This document shows, in pieces, positions 52,905-63,042 of a stretch of 64,000 nt of DNA. The stretch is taken from positions 932,501 to 996,500 of the forward strand of contig JALJCQ010000030.1 in the NCBI GenBank assembly GCA_023091665.1, given 5' to 3'. The stretch's first letter is position 1; the number at the start of each line of letters is the position of its first letter. The translations under genes and the position numbers were made by a program. The notes under the pieces were generated by a model. That model was given only the letters and a program-made list of their open reading frames with translations, made no database searches and had not been told where the DNA came from. This DNA comes from Pythium myriotylum. Lineage: Eukaryota; Oomycota; Peronosporomycetes; Pythiales; Pythiaceae.

Positions 52905-53122
52905 AATCATTCTGTTTGACAATTTTGACAATCTTTCAATCACAATCATTATATTCTGTAACGAGGAAGACGCAATCGATGCGCTCCAAGGCCCGCTGTC
53001 TACGTCAATCAAGAACATGTCTTTCGATGGGCGCAGGCCTGTGTGAGCTTGTCGAAAACTCGTAAAACGGCCTCCTGGGTGCCAGATACACAAGCGAGTT
53101 CACTCCAGCGTGGAACCGAAGA

Positions 53123-54048
53123 TGATGATGATGAAGGTGAAGTCTATTGAGCGCAATGAATGTACCCTAATAGCTGTGACTCTTTGCGTTCCTGTGTTAC
53201 ACTGGGTCAACTTGACTGTGCAGCCAAGGGCGTAAGTCGGAAGCGGCGAGCCCGGGCAGGTCTGCATGGCAGAGCCTACGTGATGGATGATGAACTTGGC
53301 TGGATTGCCTTGTGTTCATGGCGTGATTGGCTAGGCTGATCGCCATGGCGTTGTGTGCTCTGACGTGTTGTCGCCAGTGGCGCACGCCCACTCGGTCGGC
53401 CAGTTGCCTAGCTTGAAAATAGAGGGCCCGTAACTTGGCGTTCACGGGGGTTCGGTACTCTCGGAGCTGTCGTAGGAGCAGCGCGCAATCTCCAACAACA
53501 GTGATGTCGCTCCAGCCATTGTCGAGCGCGGCTTGCAGTCCAAGCAGAAGGCCGTGGTACACGGCTTGGTTGTTCGTGGTTGTCGCATCTGCGAGGCTAT
53601 TCGCAGCGCTCCAAAGAATCTGAGGATCGGCGTCGTGGGAAAGATCGACGATGACTGCCCCTGCGCCTCCTGGGCCAGGGTTTCCGCGAGATCTCCCGTC
53701 GAAGAAGAGGATTCGCGTGACAGGGTCTGCCATTGATAGCTGGAGGGGGTCAATGTCCGTGAGGTCGTCGAGTCGGTCGTGGAAGAGGGCGACGAGACGA
53801 GGCGCGTACTCTGGCAACTCTGGTCGGCTGAGACGGAGAGAGAGCGTGTCGAGCACTCGTTGGCAATAGGTGGTGTGATTAGCGAACGCTCGTCGCTCCG
53901 ACCAGGCGCGGAAAGCGTCAGCCATAGTGTTCCGCCAAGCGTAGATGACTACAAGCGTTTCCAGCACGAGCTGCTGCCAGACTGCCTGGAGGATTGGGAA
54001 CGGGCCATCACCTGTGTCTCCGGCTGTAGGGGGACACTTGCGGAGGAT
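53123..54048 (-). mobile_element. 5'-truncated LINE copy with RNase H domain (copy C)
   Basis: Flanked by identical 13-bp repeats GTGGAACCGAAGA (53110-53122, 54049-54061) and ending in (ATC)n. On the minus strand it encodes LETLVVIYAWRN..., then RNase H with LFFDGRSRGNPGPGG (Asp kept), NNQAVYHG (Glu to Val), VVGDCALL (Asp kept) and MAISLAN (Asp to Ile), ending HSQVDPV at 53197. The first about 10 residues of the open frame come from host DNA. Unit 1 preserves the uninterrupted site at about 47420. Confidence 0.9.
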
Positions 54049-54683
54049 GTGGAACCGAAGAACTCGTATTGCGTACATCGCAGCTACTGCATCAATAGAA
54101 TAGACGGTATACTAGCTTCATTCGGTGCTAATAGGTATCGGGCTTCCCCGTGCAGGAACAATCTGCGTCCAATGGTTTGTGTCTGTGTCTTGTTATTGTT
54201 TCGCTCGCCCTCATATTTCAGGCTGCTGTGATCAATGAGAGTCGACAACTCCATGTGACAGTACACACTCGTCAACGTGAGGGACGCCACCCATCACCCT
54301 CGCTTCTGCAGTAAACTGCATCTAACTGAACTGAACTGGGCTGGAGAACGCCTCAGTTTGTTTCACGATCAGGAGCAGTGGAGATTTTATCTACTTCGCA
54401 CCCCTTGTTGTTTCAGTTGCAAAAAGGAGATGAATAGTGTAATGACCCTGAATTGTAATGGGTGACGGATGTCAGTTGCTGTGCCGCTGTGTCAGCTTGG
54501 GGTCGCACTGTACAGTGTTGCTTCTGCGCCTGGTTTGTTCCTGTATATATTTCGCGAGTCGCACCCCCATGGACTATACGGACCTTGAAGTACGTATGTA
54601 TGTTTTACTGGTCACGCGTCACTGCTTCAATCACAAGTACGAGTAGTTACTGATATGGATCATTTATGATCCTCATCACAAAC

Positions 54684-54767
54684 TATATCACAGCACCGCT
54701 CCTGATCGTGAAACAAACTGTATTATAATACAGTTTGTTTCACGATCAGGAGCGGTGCTGTGATATA
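54684..54767. repeat. 84-bp perfect palindrome
   Basis: Arms 54684-54725 and 54726-54767 are exact reverse complements with no spacer. Twenty-seven bp of an arm (CAGTTTGTTTCACGATCAGG...) recur at 54354-54380 with one mismatch over the first 26. Confidence 0.95.
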
Positions 54768-55091
54768 GAAGATGTGATTGTATCCAGTGTGGTCACACTC
54801 GTCCCCAAAGATAGCATAGTACAGCAGGTTAGAATACGCACCAAAAGTATCCGTTGTTAAAACAGCTCGCACCACCCAACTAGTAGACCTTGCCCTTGGT
54901 GGCTTTGATGATTCCTTGGTCCATAGGCTGCATCACAGAAGTCATGTTCTTCGGTAACAGCCACGCTTCAAATGACTTCAGTACTGGGTTGATGCAACAT
55001 CCACCGGACGCCACTCGATGGCACAAGGACCAAGCGCGCGGCTGCGGATTCTTCCTTCACTGCGTGTCTCATCCAGACCCAAGCGGCGGAA

Positions 55092-55128
55092 CCGCGTAGC
55101 GCGATGGCGGCGCCATCGCGCTACGCGG
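55092..55128. repeat. 37-bp GC-rich palindrome
   Basis: Arms of 18 bp (55092-55109, 55111-55128) are perfect complements around one G. Confidence 0.9.
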
Positions 55129-55209
55129 CAATAGCCCAATTATTTATTGGGCGAGATTTTGGGCCCATATCAGTATCATATTGCAATATACCAAACCCTG
55201 GATGGGGGC

Positions 55210-56069
55210 CAGGGCTGCTCGAAATATCAATACTATTTTATTGGGTCTTTGAAAAATGACCAATAAATTATTTCAATAATGTTCCCATACAAAAAGTGCA
55301 AAAGGCATTATTGGTGCGATTTTCGTCTTAAATCGTGCGCTGCTTCTTCTTTACGGCCTCTTTACGAAGCACAGAGGCCTTACGTAGGGCCTCGCTCACT
55401 GTTTAGACGTCCTACATCTTGTCATTGTACTCCAACATAAGAAGTTTTTCAAGAGTTGATGGGAAAATGCCCTGGCGTCTTTCTGTCAGTACCATCCCCG
55501 CGTGAGAAAACAAACGTTCCACCTCGTTTGTCGTTCCCGGAATCCATTCAAGGTTGATGTACTTCGACGGCTTCTTTTTAAGCTCTTTCTCGCACTTGTC
55601 GGCAAATGACAGCCCTCCTTTGTCCGTGGTGGCTTCGTCAACCCGTTTGAGCCTGGATAAACTCTTGATCTCAGCAGCAGTAAGTGCGTCTTCTTCTCCT
55701 CGGAGAACTTTCACGATACCAGTTTCAAAATCTGGCGACACTAACACACTCTTTCCGTGATCTTCTAAAGGTCGAGCAATCGAGTGCATCTTCGCGACGG
55801 GAAACTCTTTCATCACTCCTCTGGGCGGAGAATCGACAGAACGCGGGTAAACTTTGCAGGTGTAGGCACCGCTCGCGTTTTGCTTGCTGGAAGAGCTTCT
55901 TGATCCATGTTTTCGTATTTGAAACTGTGAGACTGTGTCTCCTCGTGCGACGTCAGCGACAAAACGGGTGGCCGAGATTATTTGGAATATTTCTCGGGGC
56001 TTCCAATAAATTATTTGAGATGGAATTATTGACAATATTTGAGTGTGCAATTATTTCTGACGAGCCCTG
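55210..56069 (-). mobile_element. Internally deleted hAT transposon, 860 bp
   Basis: Both ends start CAGGGCT (imperfect terminal inverted repeats CAGGGCTGCTCGAAATA and CAGGGCTCGTCAGAAATA), and perfect 8-bp duplications ATGGGGGC flank it (55202-55209, 56070-56077), the hAT target length. The minus-strand frame 56050-55412 encodes the transposase C-terminus, with the dimerisation motif INLEWIPGTTNEVERLFSHAG; the catalytic part is lost. It would need transposase from elsewhere. Confidence 0.9.
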
Positions 56070-56084
56070 ATGGGGGCTATACGA

Positions 56085-56800
56085 GAAGGATGTGGACCAA
56101 CTCCAGCTCCGTTTACGCGCCTCCACCGAACATCGCGTCAAGACGGCCGCACTTCCTGTTGTTTTTTCGATGGGAGGTCTCGCGGTAATCCCGGACCTGG
56201 TGGCGCCGGATCCGTAATTTTACGTGTCGACGAAGATGGCACCAATCCCACGCTGATTTGGAGCGCTGCGACCAGTCTGGCATCGCCGACCACCACCAAC
56301 AACCTTGCCGAGTACAACGGCATCCACGTCGGACTCACAGCTGCGGAGCGACACCGATGGATACCTCTTACGGTCATCGGAGACAGCCGACTCATCCTTC
56401 GCCAGGTGTTCCAGTACCGCCCTCCCAAAAAGGAGCGTCTTCGAAAGCTCTACTTCTTATCTCGGCTTGCAGCCGACCGTCTACAAGTGCACGAGTGACT
56501 TCACCACAATATGATGGCCGACTATGCAGCCAATGTTGCGATGGTCTCCACGTGCAGCCTCCAGACATTCCACCCGTCCGACCATCCCGACTGGAGCGGA
56601 CTTCCCTCACTACTTCTTGGTGGCTATCTCCAGTGGAAGGTCTCCACTGCAAATATGGCCCCTTCGCTCTAGGCGCCCAACCGCATATTACTAGCTATAG
56701 CTGTTTGCACTGCAGATATGGCCCCTTTGCCCTAGGCGCCAAAACGCATATTACTAGCTATTGCTGTTCGCACCGACGTAACGCAATAGACTTCAACTTT
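56085..56800 (+). mobile_element. LINE fragment with RNase H retaining all catalytic residues (copy F)
   Basis: The frame to 56498 encodes FFDGRSRGNPGPGGAG, NNLAEYNG and VIGDSRL; after a single TGA at 56496-56498 the same frame continues with MMADYAAN, so Asp, Glu, Asp and Asp are all present but the last is beyond a stop. A 63-bp tandem duplication (56645-56770) and a family 3' motif (CAATAGACTTCAACTT) follow. The boundaries are approximate; no target duplication was found. Confidence 0.65.
56645..56770 (+). repeat. 63-bp tandem duplication
   Basis: Two units (56645-56707 and 56708-56770) share CACTGCARATATGGCCCC and GCATATTACTAGCTAT, with several mismatches, in the 3' part of LINE copy F. 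Confidence 0.85.
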
Positions 56801-56972
56801 CGTCATCAGTGCTGGGTTGATTCACGAAGCGAACAACTGTGGACAATATTTTGTGGTGTAAGGTAGATCGAATTTCGGATCTGAATTGAACGAGGCACAC
56901 AGCTTTCGATAGTGACATCACCAATGGGTCGAAATTCATGGCGGACGTAGCTGTTGATCTCGCGATGGACAC

Positions 56973-57430
56973 TTTGACTTTGACTTTAAATGTGAGGTCT
57001 ATTGGATCGCGATTTAATGAACCCTATGGCCGGGTGGTACTACCCTGTTTTCTACCGCAGCTGTTGGCGGAGTATGTGGCGAGCTTGCCATTCGGTGAAG
57101 TCGGAGGCCAGCACACTGGTGTGGGAGTCCATAGCTGCGTTAGCTGCTGAGTCGGCCATTTTGTTAAATGCCCGCAGGTGATGGTGCCACTCCGTTATCC
57201 GGAGGGCATCTGCTAGCCGGCGCGCCGGGGCGTAAAGTTTGCGAAGAGCTGTGTTCCGTGGTGGGCGGTAACGTTGGAGCTGGCTAAGGAATAGTGCACT
57301 GTCCCCAACAACTTCCACTTGCCAGTGGTTGGCTGCTGCTGCTCGGAGACCCGCAAGTAAGCCGAGGTATCCTGCTTGATTGTTGGTCATGTCGGGGCGC
57401 GCGTAGGACATGCTTGCACTCCACACTATA
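56973..57430 (-). mobile_element. 5'-truncated LINE copy with partial RNase H domain (copy G)
   Basis: Flanked by CGATGGACAC at 56963-56972 and 57431-57440. On the minus strand it begins after the first RNase H motif (IVWSASMSYARPDMTNNQAGYLG), keeps VVGDSALF and MADSAAN, and has Glu replaced by Gly. The tail is (AAAGTC)n after CAATAGACCTCACATTT. Confidence 0.75.
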
Positions 57431-57719
57431 CGATGGACACGCATGCACTCATGATCGTCTCTCGTTATGGGTTCCATGTCTTGACGCTGATAGCGAAGTC
57501 ACCTGGCACTAATAGTCAAGTCATGCAACCCATACAACCGTGTTCCACTGGAGCACCGGGGAGAACAGACATGAATACATCGCTTGAATCAAATAGACGC
57601 CGCTGTCAACGCTATTATATGGTCGACAAAACTCAACGAAGCATTCACTAATGGCTTCACGCTACTCTTCAATGACCGTCACCCGTCACAGAATAAACTC
57701 CATAGACTTCACGTGTATC

Positions 57720-57980
57720 TGTTGGAATGAACACAGCAAGACTCTATTGAATAAAAGTTCCCTTTATTATTCACTACCTTTTAACCTAGTTGCTAGCTCT
57801 AGACGTGCTCAGTCTGAAGCAAAAAGGAAAGTGAGCTCCACTTTCCTCGCTTCTTGTTCCTCATCGCACTGGTTGTTGGCCTCGGTCAGGCCGGAGAGGT
57901 TGCCACCCATCCGTCCAGTCTGACCGAGGCCTTTACCGAATTGCACTTGTATAAAACTGTATTAAACATAGAGTCTAACA
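57720..57980 (-). repeat. 3' LTR of the copia element
   Basis: 261 bp, TGTTGG...TAACA on the plus strand. It contains an inverted repeat GGCCTCGGTCA...TGACCGAGGCC that could form a transcript hairpin. Confidence 0.95.
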
Positions 57981-58537
57981 CTCCCACTAAGTGCACTTTG
58001 GCGTGGCCTTTCAAGATCGCAGACTCCGATCTTTTCTCTCAATTTCAGGAATTGGTTTGTTGGCAAAGGCTTTGTTAGAATATCCGCCGCCATGTCGGTC
58101 GTCCGACAATATTGGATATTCAACCTGCCTTGCTCTATTAAGTCACGTGTGAACAGATACCTAATTTCAACGTGCTTTGTGCTTTTGTGGTTTCCGGGAT
58201 TCTTGACAGTGCTTATTGCAGCTTTGCTGTCACACCAGACTTGCACTGGGCTTCTCTGAGGAAAGCCCATCTCTCCAAGTAGGTGCCAGATCCACTCACT
58301 CTCCTTGGCTCCCTCACTAAGTGCGATGAGCTCGGCCTCTGCTGTCGATAGCGACACAGACGCCTGTTTGCTACTGCACCATGACACACTAGTGCCCGCC
58401 ATCGTGATCACGTACCCTGTGACAGATTTGCGTTCTTTTGTTTGACACGCGAAGCTCGCGTCTGTGTACACTTCATACGTCACCTGCTCGGCATTCCTGT
58501 CTAAGCAGAGACCGTACGTCGACGTCCCTTTCAATTA
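57962..58537 (-). pseudogene. Copia RNase H domain, downstream of an in-frame stop
   Basis: The reading frame of the polyprotein continues after TAA at 58537-58535 with GTSTYGL..., YTDASFA, STAEAELIAL and WCDSKAAI, the copia RNase H motifs with all expected acidic residues, to a stop at 57962, overlapping the 3' LTR. In copia relatives the stop position is usually Tyr. Without readthrough this domain is not made from the polyprotein. Confidence 0.9.
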
Positions 58538-61500
58538 TTTTAGTACTCTCCTCGCGGCTTCCCAGTGTGTACGGCTGTAGCACAATAGGAACTTACTCAA
58601 TTCTCTTACTGCGTTCGCTATATCGGGCCGCGTGCCCCTCACAAGGTATTGCAGTGACCCAACCAGGCCTCTGTAATCAAATCCTTGGGCAGCAATTTGT
58701 TCGGCCGTCATGTTTGTTTCTGGCAGAAGTTGCTCTCCTGTGAGTTGTGGTGTCATTACGGGCTTACTCTCCGAAACTCCAAACTTCTCAACAAGGTTGT
58801 TGATGTACTGGCGCTGCGATATTGTCATCACTCGGCGCTTTCTATCTCTCCGAACCTCCATCTTCAGGATGTAGTGGACTTCTCCGAGATCTTTCATCTT
58901 GAATCGAAGTGAGAGCTCCCTCTTCAGCTTCATGATCAAGTTCATATCTCGTGACATTATGGTCAGGTCGTCAACATAGACAACGACAATGATCCATTCA
59001 ACTCCCACTTTTTGAACGTAGATGCAGTACTCCTTGTTGCATCGGTCAAAACCCATGCCTGTGAGAAAGGTATGAAGTACCTTGTACCATATTCGTGGCG
59101 CCTGTTTCAGCCCATATATACTCTTTTTGAGCTCACAGACAAGATTCTCTTCACCCGGCTTTGCGTAGCCTGGTGGTTGTCTCATGTAGATGCGTTGCTC
59201 ATCTTCCATTGTTCCATTAAGGAATGCGGTCTCGACATCCATTTGATGGATGTGGCAGTCTAGAATGGTCCCAATAGCCAAGACCAGTCGAAGTGACTCG
59301 AAGCGCGCAACCGGAGCGTAGACCTCGTCAACATCAACTCCGTACTCTTGGTAGTTACCTTGGGCAACAAGGCGTGCTTTGTACCGCTCGATCGACCCGT
59401 CGGCATTGTACTTGATAGCAAGCACCCAGTGACACGGCAGTGCTTTACACCCAGCAGGTAGACGAACCAGCTTCCACGTCTCGTTGACCATCAACGAGTC
59501 GTACTCCCGATCAAGTGCTCTCTTCCACTCTCGATGGTTTGGTCCATTCAGGTCTTGTTTGAGCGTTCGCGGTACTTTCATCTTCCTCTCTGAGATGTCA
59601 ACCACACAAGCAGCGCTTGGCTGTTCCTCGTACGACACATAATCGCTAAAGCGGACTCGGCGACGTTTGTCTTGAGTAGTGTAGCCAGGGTCCACATCAG
59701 GCTCAACTGCTCTATTGCGCGTACGAGATGCAATGGGGGCGCTGTCTCGTTTCTCATCACGTATTCGCTTCCGCGTGATACGCGGGGTCGGTGGAGGCGC
59801 TCCCACTGTATTCATAGACTCCGCAGGTGATGCGGCTCCCACTGATCCCTCAGTGTCTCTGTTTGGTTCTCCCGGTTGATGCTTTGGTCCAAGATCAATG
59901 CTTGTCGTGTCCAGATCCGCATCAGACCCTCGAGAGGTTTCGTCCGGCTGTTCCGATCCCGGGAAAGCCCTCCGTACGATACCCGCACAGAACTCTGTAT
60001 CGAACATGACATCTCGGGAAACAAAGTACCTGTGATTGTATACATCCCACAATCGGTATCCCTTTGTATTCTCAGAGATGCCTAAGAAGCGGCACTTAAG
60101 TGCCCTCGCCGATAGCTTCTTATCCTTCCGCATGGCCTGGGGAATATGCGCAAAGCACACACTACCCCAGATGTGGAGTTTACTCAGATCTGGAGGTTCC
60201 CCGTAGACCATCTCGTACGGTGTTTTGTTCCTCAGTCTGCTCATAGGAGTTCTATTCTGCACATACGTCATGTACATAAGAACTTCCGGCCACCATCGGT
60301 CATGCATGTCAGCGTCTTGAAGTGCGCATCGCACTTTAGCCAGTTTGCTCTGATGGTCTCTCTCGGCTGCACCATTCTCTTCTGGTGAGTACGTGTTTGA
60401 TGTCTGGAAGACAATCCCCTTTTCCTTACAGAAGCTCTTGAAGGCTTTGTTCACAAACTCTGTGCCGCCGTCTGAGCGGATACGTCTGATCTGGAACTTC
60501 CCTTCCCGCTCTAGTTGTAGGAGAAGCTTTCTTACTTTCTCGTTGACCTCGTGTTTGTGGCGAAGTACAAAGCTCCACCTCCACGACGTTTGGTCGTCAA
60601 CGATGCTCAGAAAGTATCTGATCGTCCCAACAGATCCGTAGACGCCCATCGTCTTCATTGGTCCATTTGTGTCCATGTGGATCGTACTGATAGGAAACTC
60701 GTCCCGAGTTCCATGCAAGTTCCTGTAGGACATGCGGTTCATCTTCATCTCTGCGCACGTTTGGCAGAAGAATGGAATTCTCGCCAGTGTTGCAGCATTC
60801 ACGTAGGGCATGCCTCTTACGAGCTGTTGACTTATCATCTCTATAAGCTTCTCTCGGTTGAGGTGTCCTAGCTTAATGTGCCATTCCTTTAGTATAGCCT
60901 CTATCTCCACTCTATTCCGAAGGACCAATGGCCTATGCGCAGATCTCTTGACAGCATTACACTGTAGCTGCCTCTCTCGTAGAGTTCTCCCTCTAATATA
61001 GTACGCGCCATTAACGGCATGTGCCACAAATACCAGGTTATGATTCCACATTCCAAATTTATATTGTCCGCCCCGACTCTCTACAATTTGATAACCCGCC
61101 TTTTTCAGCCAGTATTCACTTAGCAGATTTGACGTAGCACCTGGAACAAATGCTATATTATCAATTTGTACGGGCTGGATACGTTTCGGACCCAGAAAGT
61201 GCAATTTGATGGAACCAACATGTGTATTAGGCAGTTGACTACCTTCTCCAAACGTAAACATGAATCTACTGTCCTCTTTCTTGCTCAGAAAGACTGACGC
61301 ATCCGCTGTCAGTCCGTACCCACAGCCTGAGTCAAGAACCCAATCATGTTTAGTCAGCGTGTGGAGAGGAGCGAGTAGATAGGGGTAGTTTGCTCTTACC
61401 GTATCTTCCACTTTCTTGCAGAGGCTGCTCATCTGCTCGGCTGCTTCAGCCACGACAGTCTCAGCCGCCTCAGCACTGGCCGGCTCTTCCACCAACTGGA

Positions 61501-63034
61501 CAGAGTCTGAGCCCGTCTCTGCTGACTCTGTCGCAGCCTTAGCCACGGCAGCCTTGATCTGCTCTGGCTCTTCCATAGCAACGTCATCATTGACAGTCAA
61601 ATCTTCCATGACTGTATCCCCATCCGCTCCCACAACCCCAACCTCAGTCGCGGGAGGAGGCGGTGAGTTAGGAGGAGCTGGACTTTCCACTTCAGAGCAA
61701 TCCGACTCTGAGTCCACAACCTTGCGCTTCTGCTGATTGGGGCGTTTTCCCTTGGTTGCCCTAACCGCAGCCGCTGAGATACCACCCCCTTGAGCAGCTT
61801 CACGGTGGAACTCATCGAAGTCACTGTGTTGAGAGCGATTGTCATCGGACTCATCGTTATCCGAGTCGAGACAGTCGGACTCATCAGTGCTTTTTCCCAC
61901 TGGACTGTCCACGTAAGCAGGTCGTCCAGGATACTCTGGTCGTGGCCACCCAGCTGGCTTTTTAGCCGGCCTTTTGACCTTGACCGTATCAACCACAACT
62001 TCCATACGAGCAGACGGAACTGGACCCTTGTTCGGTCTCTTGTGCTCTGAAGTGGTTTTGGGTTGGCTGAAAATGTTGCGGCAGTAGATACCGCGACCAA
62101 CATCTTCTAGCCTCTTCGGGCAACCAGCCTTGCGGTGGTTCTCTCCGGGTACATTGTACTTTCCCGCACAGTAAAAGCACTCATCACTGTCGGGTCCAGC
62201 AGCGGCTTTCCGCTTCTGGCCGGTCAAAACGTGGCTCTTGACAGCGTTTGCCACCTTTTTGACCTTCTTGCTGGCCTGAACAGGGTTTGCCGCAACCCTA
62301 TCCATTGCCAGGATTTGCGCCTTTGATTTGTTCCCAAAAACATTGCGCAGCCTTTCCACAGTTTTATCAACCGTGAACTCTTCGGCGGTAAACACCACAG
62401 TGGATCCCCAGTACTCGCTCGGGAGCAAAGACAGGACCCTGAGCAGCATCGTCTGAGATGGGATCAGATGCAGCCGCTCTGTGGGTTGACGACTTAGGGT
62501 TTGGGCCCCAAGACGGTTGATCCGGTTCCTCACGGAGTTCAGCGCCGAGACCAGCTGTTGGACAGACGCAAAGTCTGAAGCCAACACGGCCTCAAACTCT
62601 TGGAGCAAATCCACCATGCCGCGTGCCCCGCTCTGGCCGTAATAGCTCTCGAGCTGTGTCCATAGAACGGGCAATTTCTCCACGTTCACAGACACTGACA
62701 GTTGGCTTCGGTAGGTTTCGGGCAGCGTTTGGTTCAGCATGTCCCGAAGGTACCACTCTTGCTCCTTCGTCATCAACTTGAGCAGCTCTACCTTGTTCTT
62801 TTCTTCCTCAGTGGCATTCTCACCCACTTTTGGAAATTCGGGGTCCTTGACTAGCAATTCCCCGTAAGAAAAGGCTGGCTTCTGGTCTTTGTTCTTCATG
62901 GCCTTTACTCGGGCAGCTGTGCTGACCCTTTCAAGGTGAGAAAGGACCGACTCCTCCCATGATGCGAACTGACGCTTCTCGCCACTAAAGGCAAGGCCGG
63001 CGAACTCTGCCATCTTGCTTGACTCTTTGACCAT
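58535..63034 (-). CDS. Copia Gag-Pol polyprotein, truncated before RNase H
   Basis: 1499 aa. The start may be ATG 63034 or, more likely, 63013 (MAEFAGLAF), since 63034 lies only 8 nt after the LTR and would overlap the primer-binding site. Order: gag (about 1-280) with a zinc knuckle (CFYCAGKYN...HRKAGC, CX2CX10HX4C, an unusual spacing); a Ser/acid-rich linker; protease (VLDSGCGYG); GAG-pre-integrase (LGHLNREKL); integrase with Asp-Asp-Glu (HMDTNG, RSDGGTEF, EENGAAER); reverse transcriptase with QMDVETAFLNG, SIYGLKQAPR and YVDD. The frame ends with a TAA just before RNase H. It encodes enzymes for replication and insertion of the element; the stop would remove RNase H unless suppressed. Confidence 0.93.
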   Translation of the reverse strand: MVKESSKMAEFAGLAFSGEKRQFASWEESVLSHLERVSTAARVKAMKNKDQKPAFSYGELLVKDPEFPKVGENATEEEKNKVELLKLMTKEQEWYLRDMLNQTLPETYRSQLSVSVNVEKLPVLWTQLESYYGQSGARGMVDLLQEFEAVLASDFASVQQLVSALNSVRNRINRLGAQTLSRQPTERLHLIPSQTMLLRVLSLLPSEYWGSTVVFTAEEFTVDKTVERLRNVFGNKSKAQILAMDRVAANPVQASKKVKKVANAVKSHVLTGQKRKAAAGPDSDECFYCAGKYNVPGENHRKAGCPKRLEDVGRGIYCRNIFSQPKTTSEHKRPNKGPVPSARMEVVVDTVKVKRPAKKPAGWPRPEYPGRPAYVDSPVGKSTDESDCLDSDNDESDDNRSQHSDFDEFHREAAQGGGISAAAVRATKGKRPNQQKRKVVDSESDCSEVESPAPPNSPPPPATEVGVVGADGDTVMEDLTVNDDVAMEEPEQIKAAVAKAATESAETGSDSVQLVEEPASAEAAETVVAEAAEQMSSLCKKVEDTVRANYPYLLAPLHTLTKHDWVLDSGCGYGLTADASVFLSKKEDSRFMFTFGEGSQLPNTHVGSIKLHFLGPKRIQPVQIDNIAFVPGATSNLLSEYWLKKAGYQIVESRGGQYKFGMWNHNLVFVAHAVNGAYYIRGRTLRERQLQCNAVKRSAHRPLVLRNRVEIEAILKEWHIKLGHLNREKLIEMISQQLVRGMPYVNAATLARIPFFCQTCAEMKMNRMSYRNLHGTRDEFPISTIHMDTNGPMKTMGVYGSVGTIRYFLSIVDDQTSWRWSFVLRHKHEVNEKVRKLLLQLEREGKFQIRRIRSDGGTEFVNKAFKSFCKEKGIVFQTSNTYSPEENGAAERDHQSKLAKVRCALQDADMHDRWWPEVLMYMTYVQNRTPMSRLRNKTPYEMVYGEPPDLSKLHIWGSVCFAHIPQAMRKDKKLSARALKCRFLGISENTKGYRLWDVYNHRYFVSRDVMFDTEFCAGIVRRAFPGSEQPDETSRGSDADLDTTSIDLGPKHQPGEPNRDTEGSVGAASPAESMNTVGAPPPTPRITRKRIRDEKRDSAPIASRTRNRAVEPDVDPGYTTQDKRRRVRFSDYVSYEEQPSAACVVDISERKMKVPRTLKQDLNGPNHREWKRALDREYDSLMVNETWKLVRLPAGCKALPCHWVLAIKYNADGSIERYKARLVAQGNYQEYGVDVDEVYAPVARFESLRLVLAIGTILDCHIHQMDVETAFLNGTMEDEQRIYMRQPPGYAKPGEENLVCELKKSIYGLKQAPRIWYKVLHTFLTGMGFDRCNKEYCIYVQKVGVEWIIVVVYVDDLTIMSRDMNLIMKLKRELSLRFKMKDLGEVHYILKMEVRRDRKRRVMTISQRQYINNLVEKFGVSESKPVMTPQLTGEQLLPETNMTAEQIAAQGFDYRGLVGSLQYLVRGTRPDIANAVRELSKFLLCYSRTHWEAARRVLK

Positions 63035-63042
63035 ACTTGAAA

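Larger units (their letters stand above)
51728..53109. other. Non-coding part of segmental duplication unit 2
   Basis: Promoter of copy 5 with GTGTGC and GTGGGT repeats (51806-51890), then triplicated short motifs 'TTCGACCAGATGGT...TGTTCACT' (about 52080-52205), a LINE 3' fragment and an inverted repeat at 52821-52904. No gene. Confidence 0.5.
50875..54236. repeat. Segmental duplication, unit 2
   Basis: Homologous to unit 1 (46060 to about 47600) and contains C2H2 copy 5. It is interrupted by a 112-bp LINE 3' fragment (52222-52333), an inserted palindrome region (about 52400-52930) and LINE copy C (53123-54048). After 54236 similarity fades. Confidence 0.75.
54062..55209. other. Repeat-bearing spacer
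   Basis: Contains the end of segmental duplication unit 2, an 84-bp perfect palindrome (54684-54767), a related single copy at 54354-54380 and a 37-bp GC-rich palindrome (55092-55128) followed by a small hairpin (GCCCAAT...ATTGGGC, 55134-55152). No gene is supported. Confidence 0.5.
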
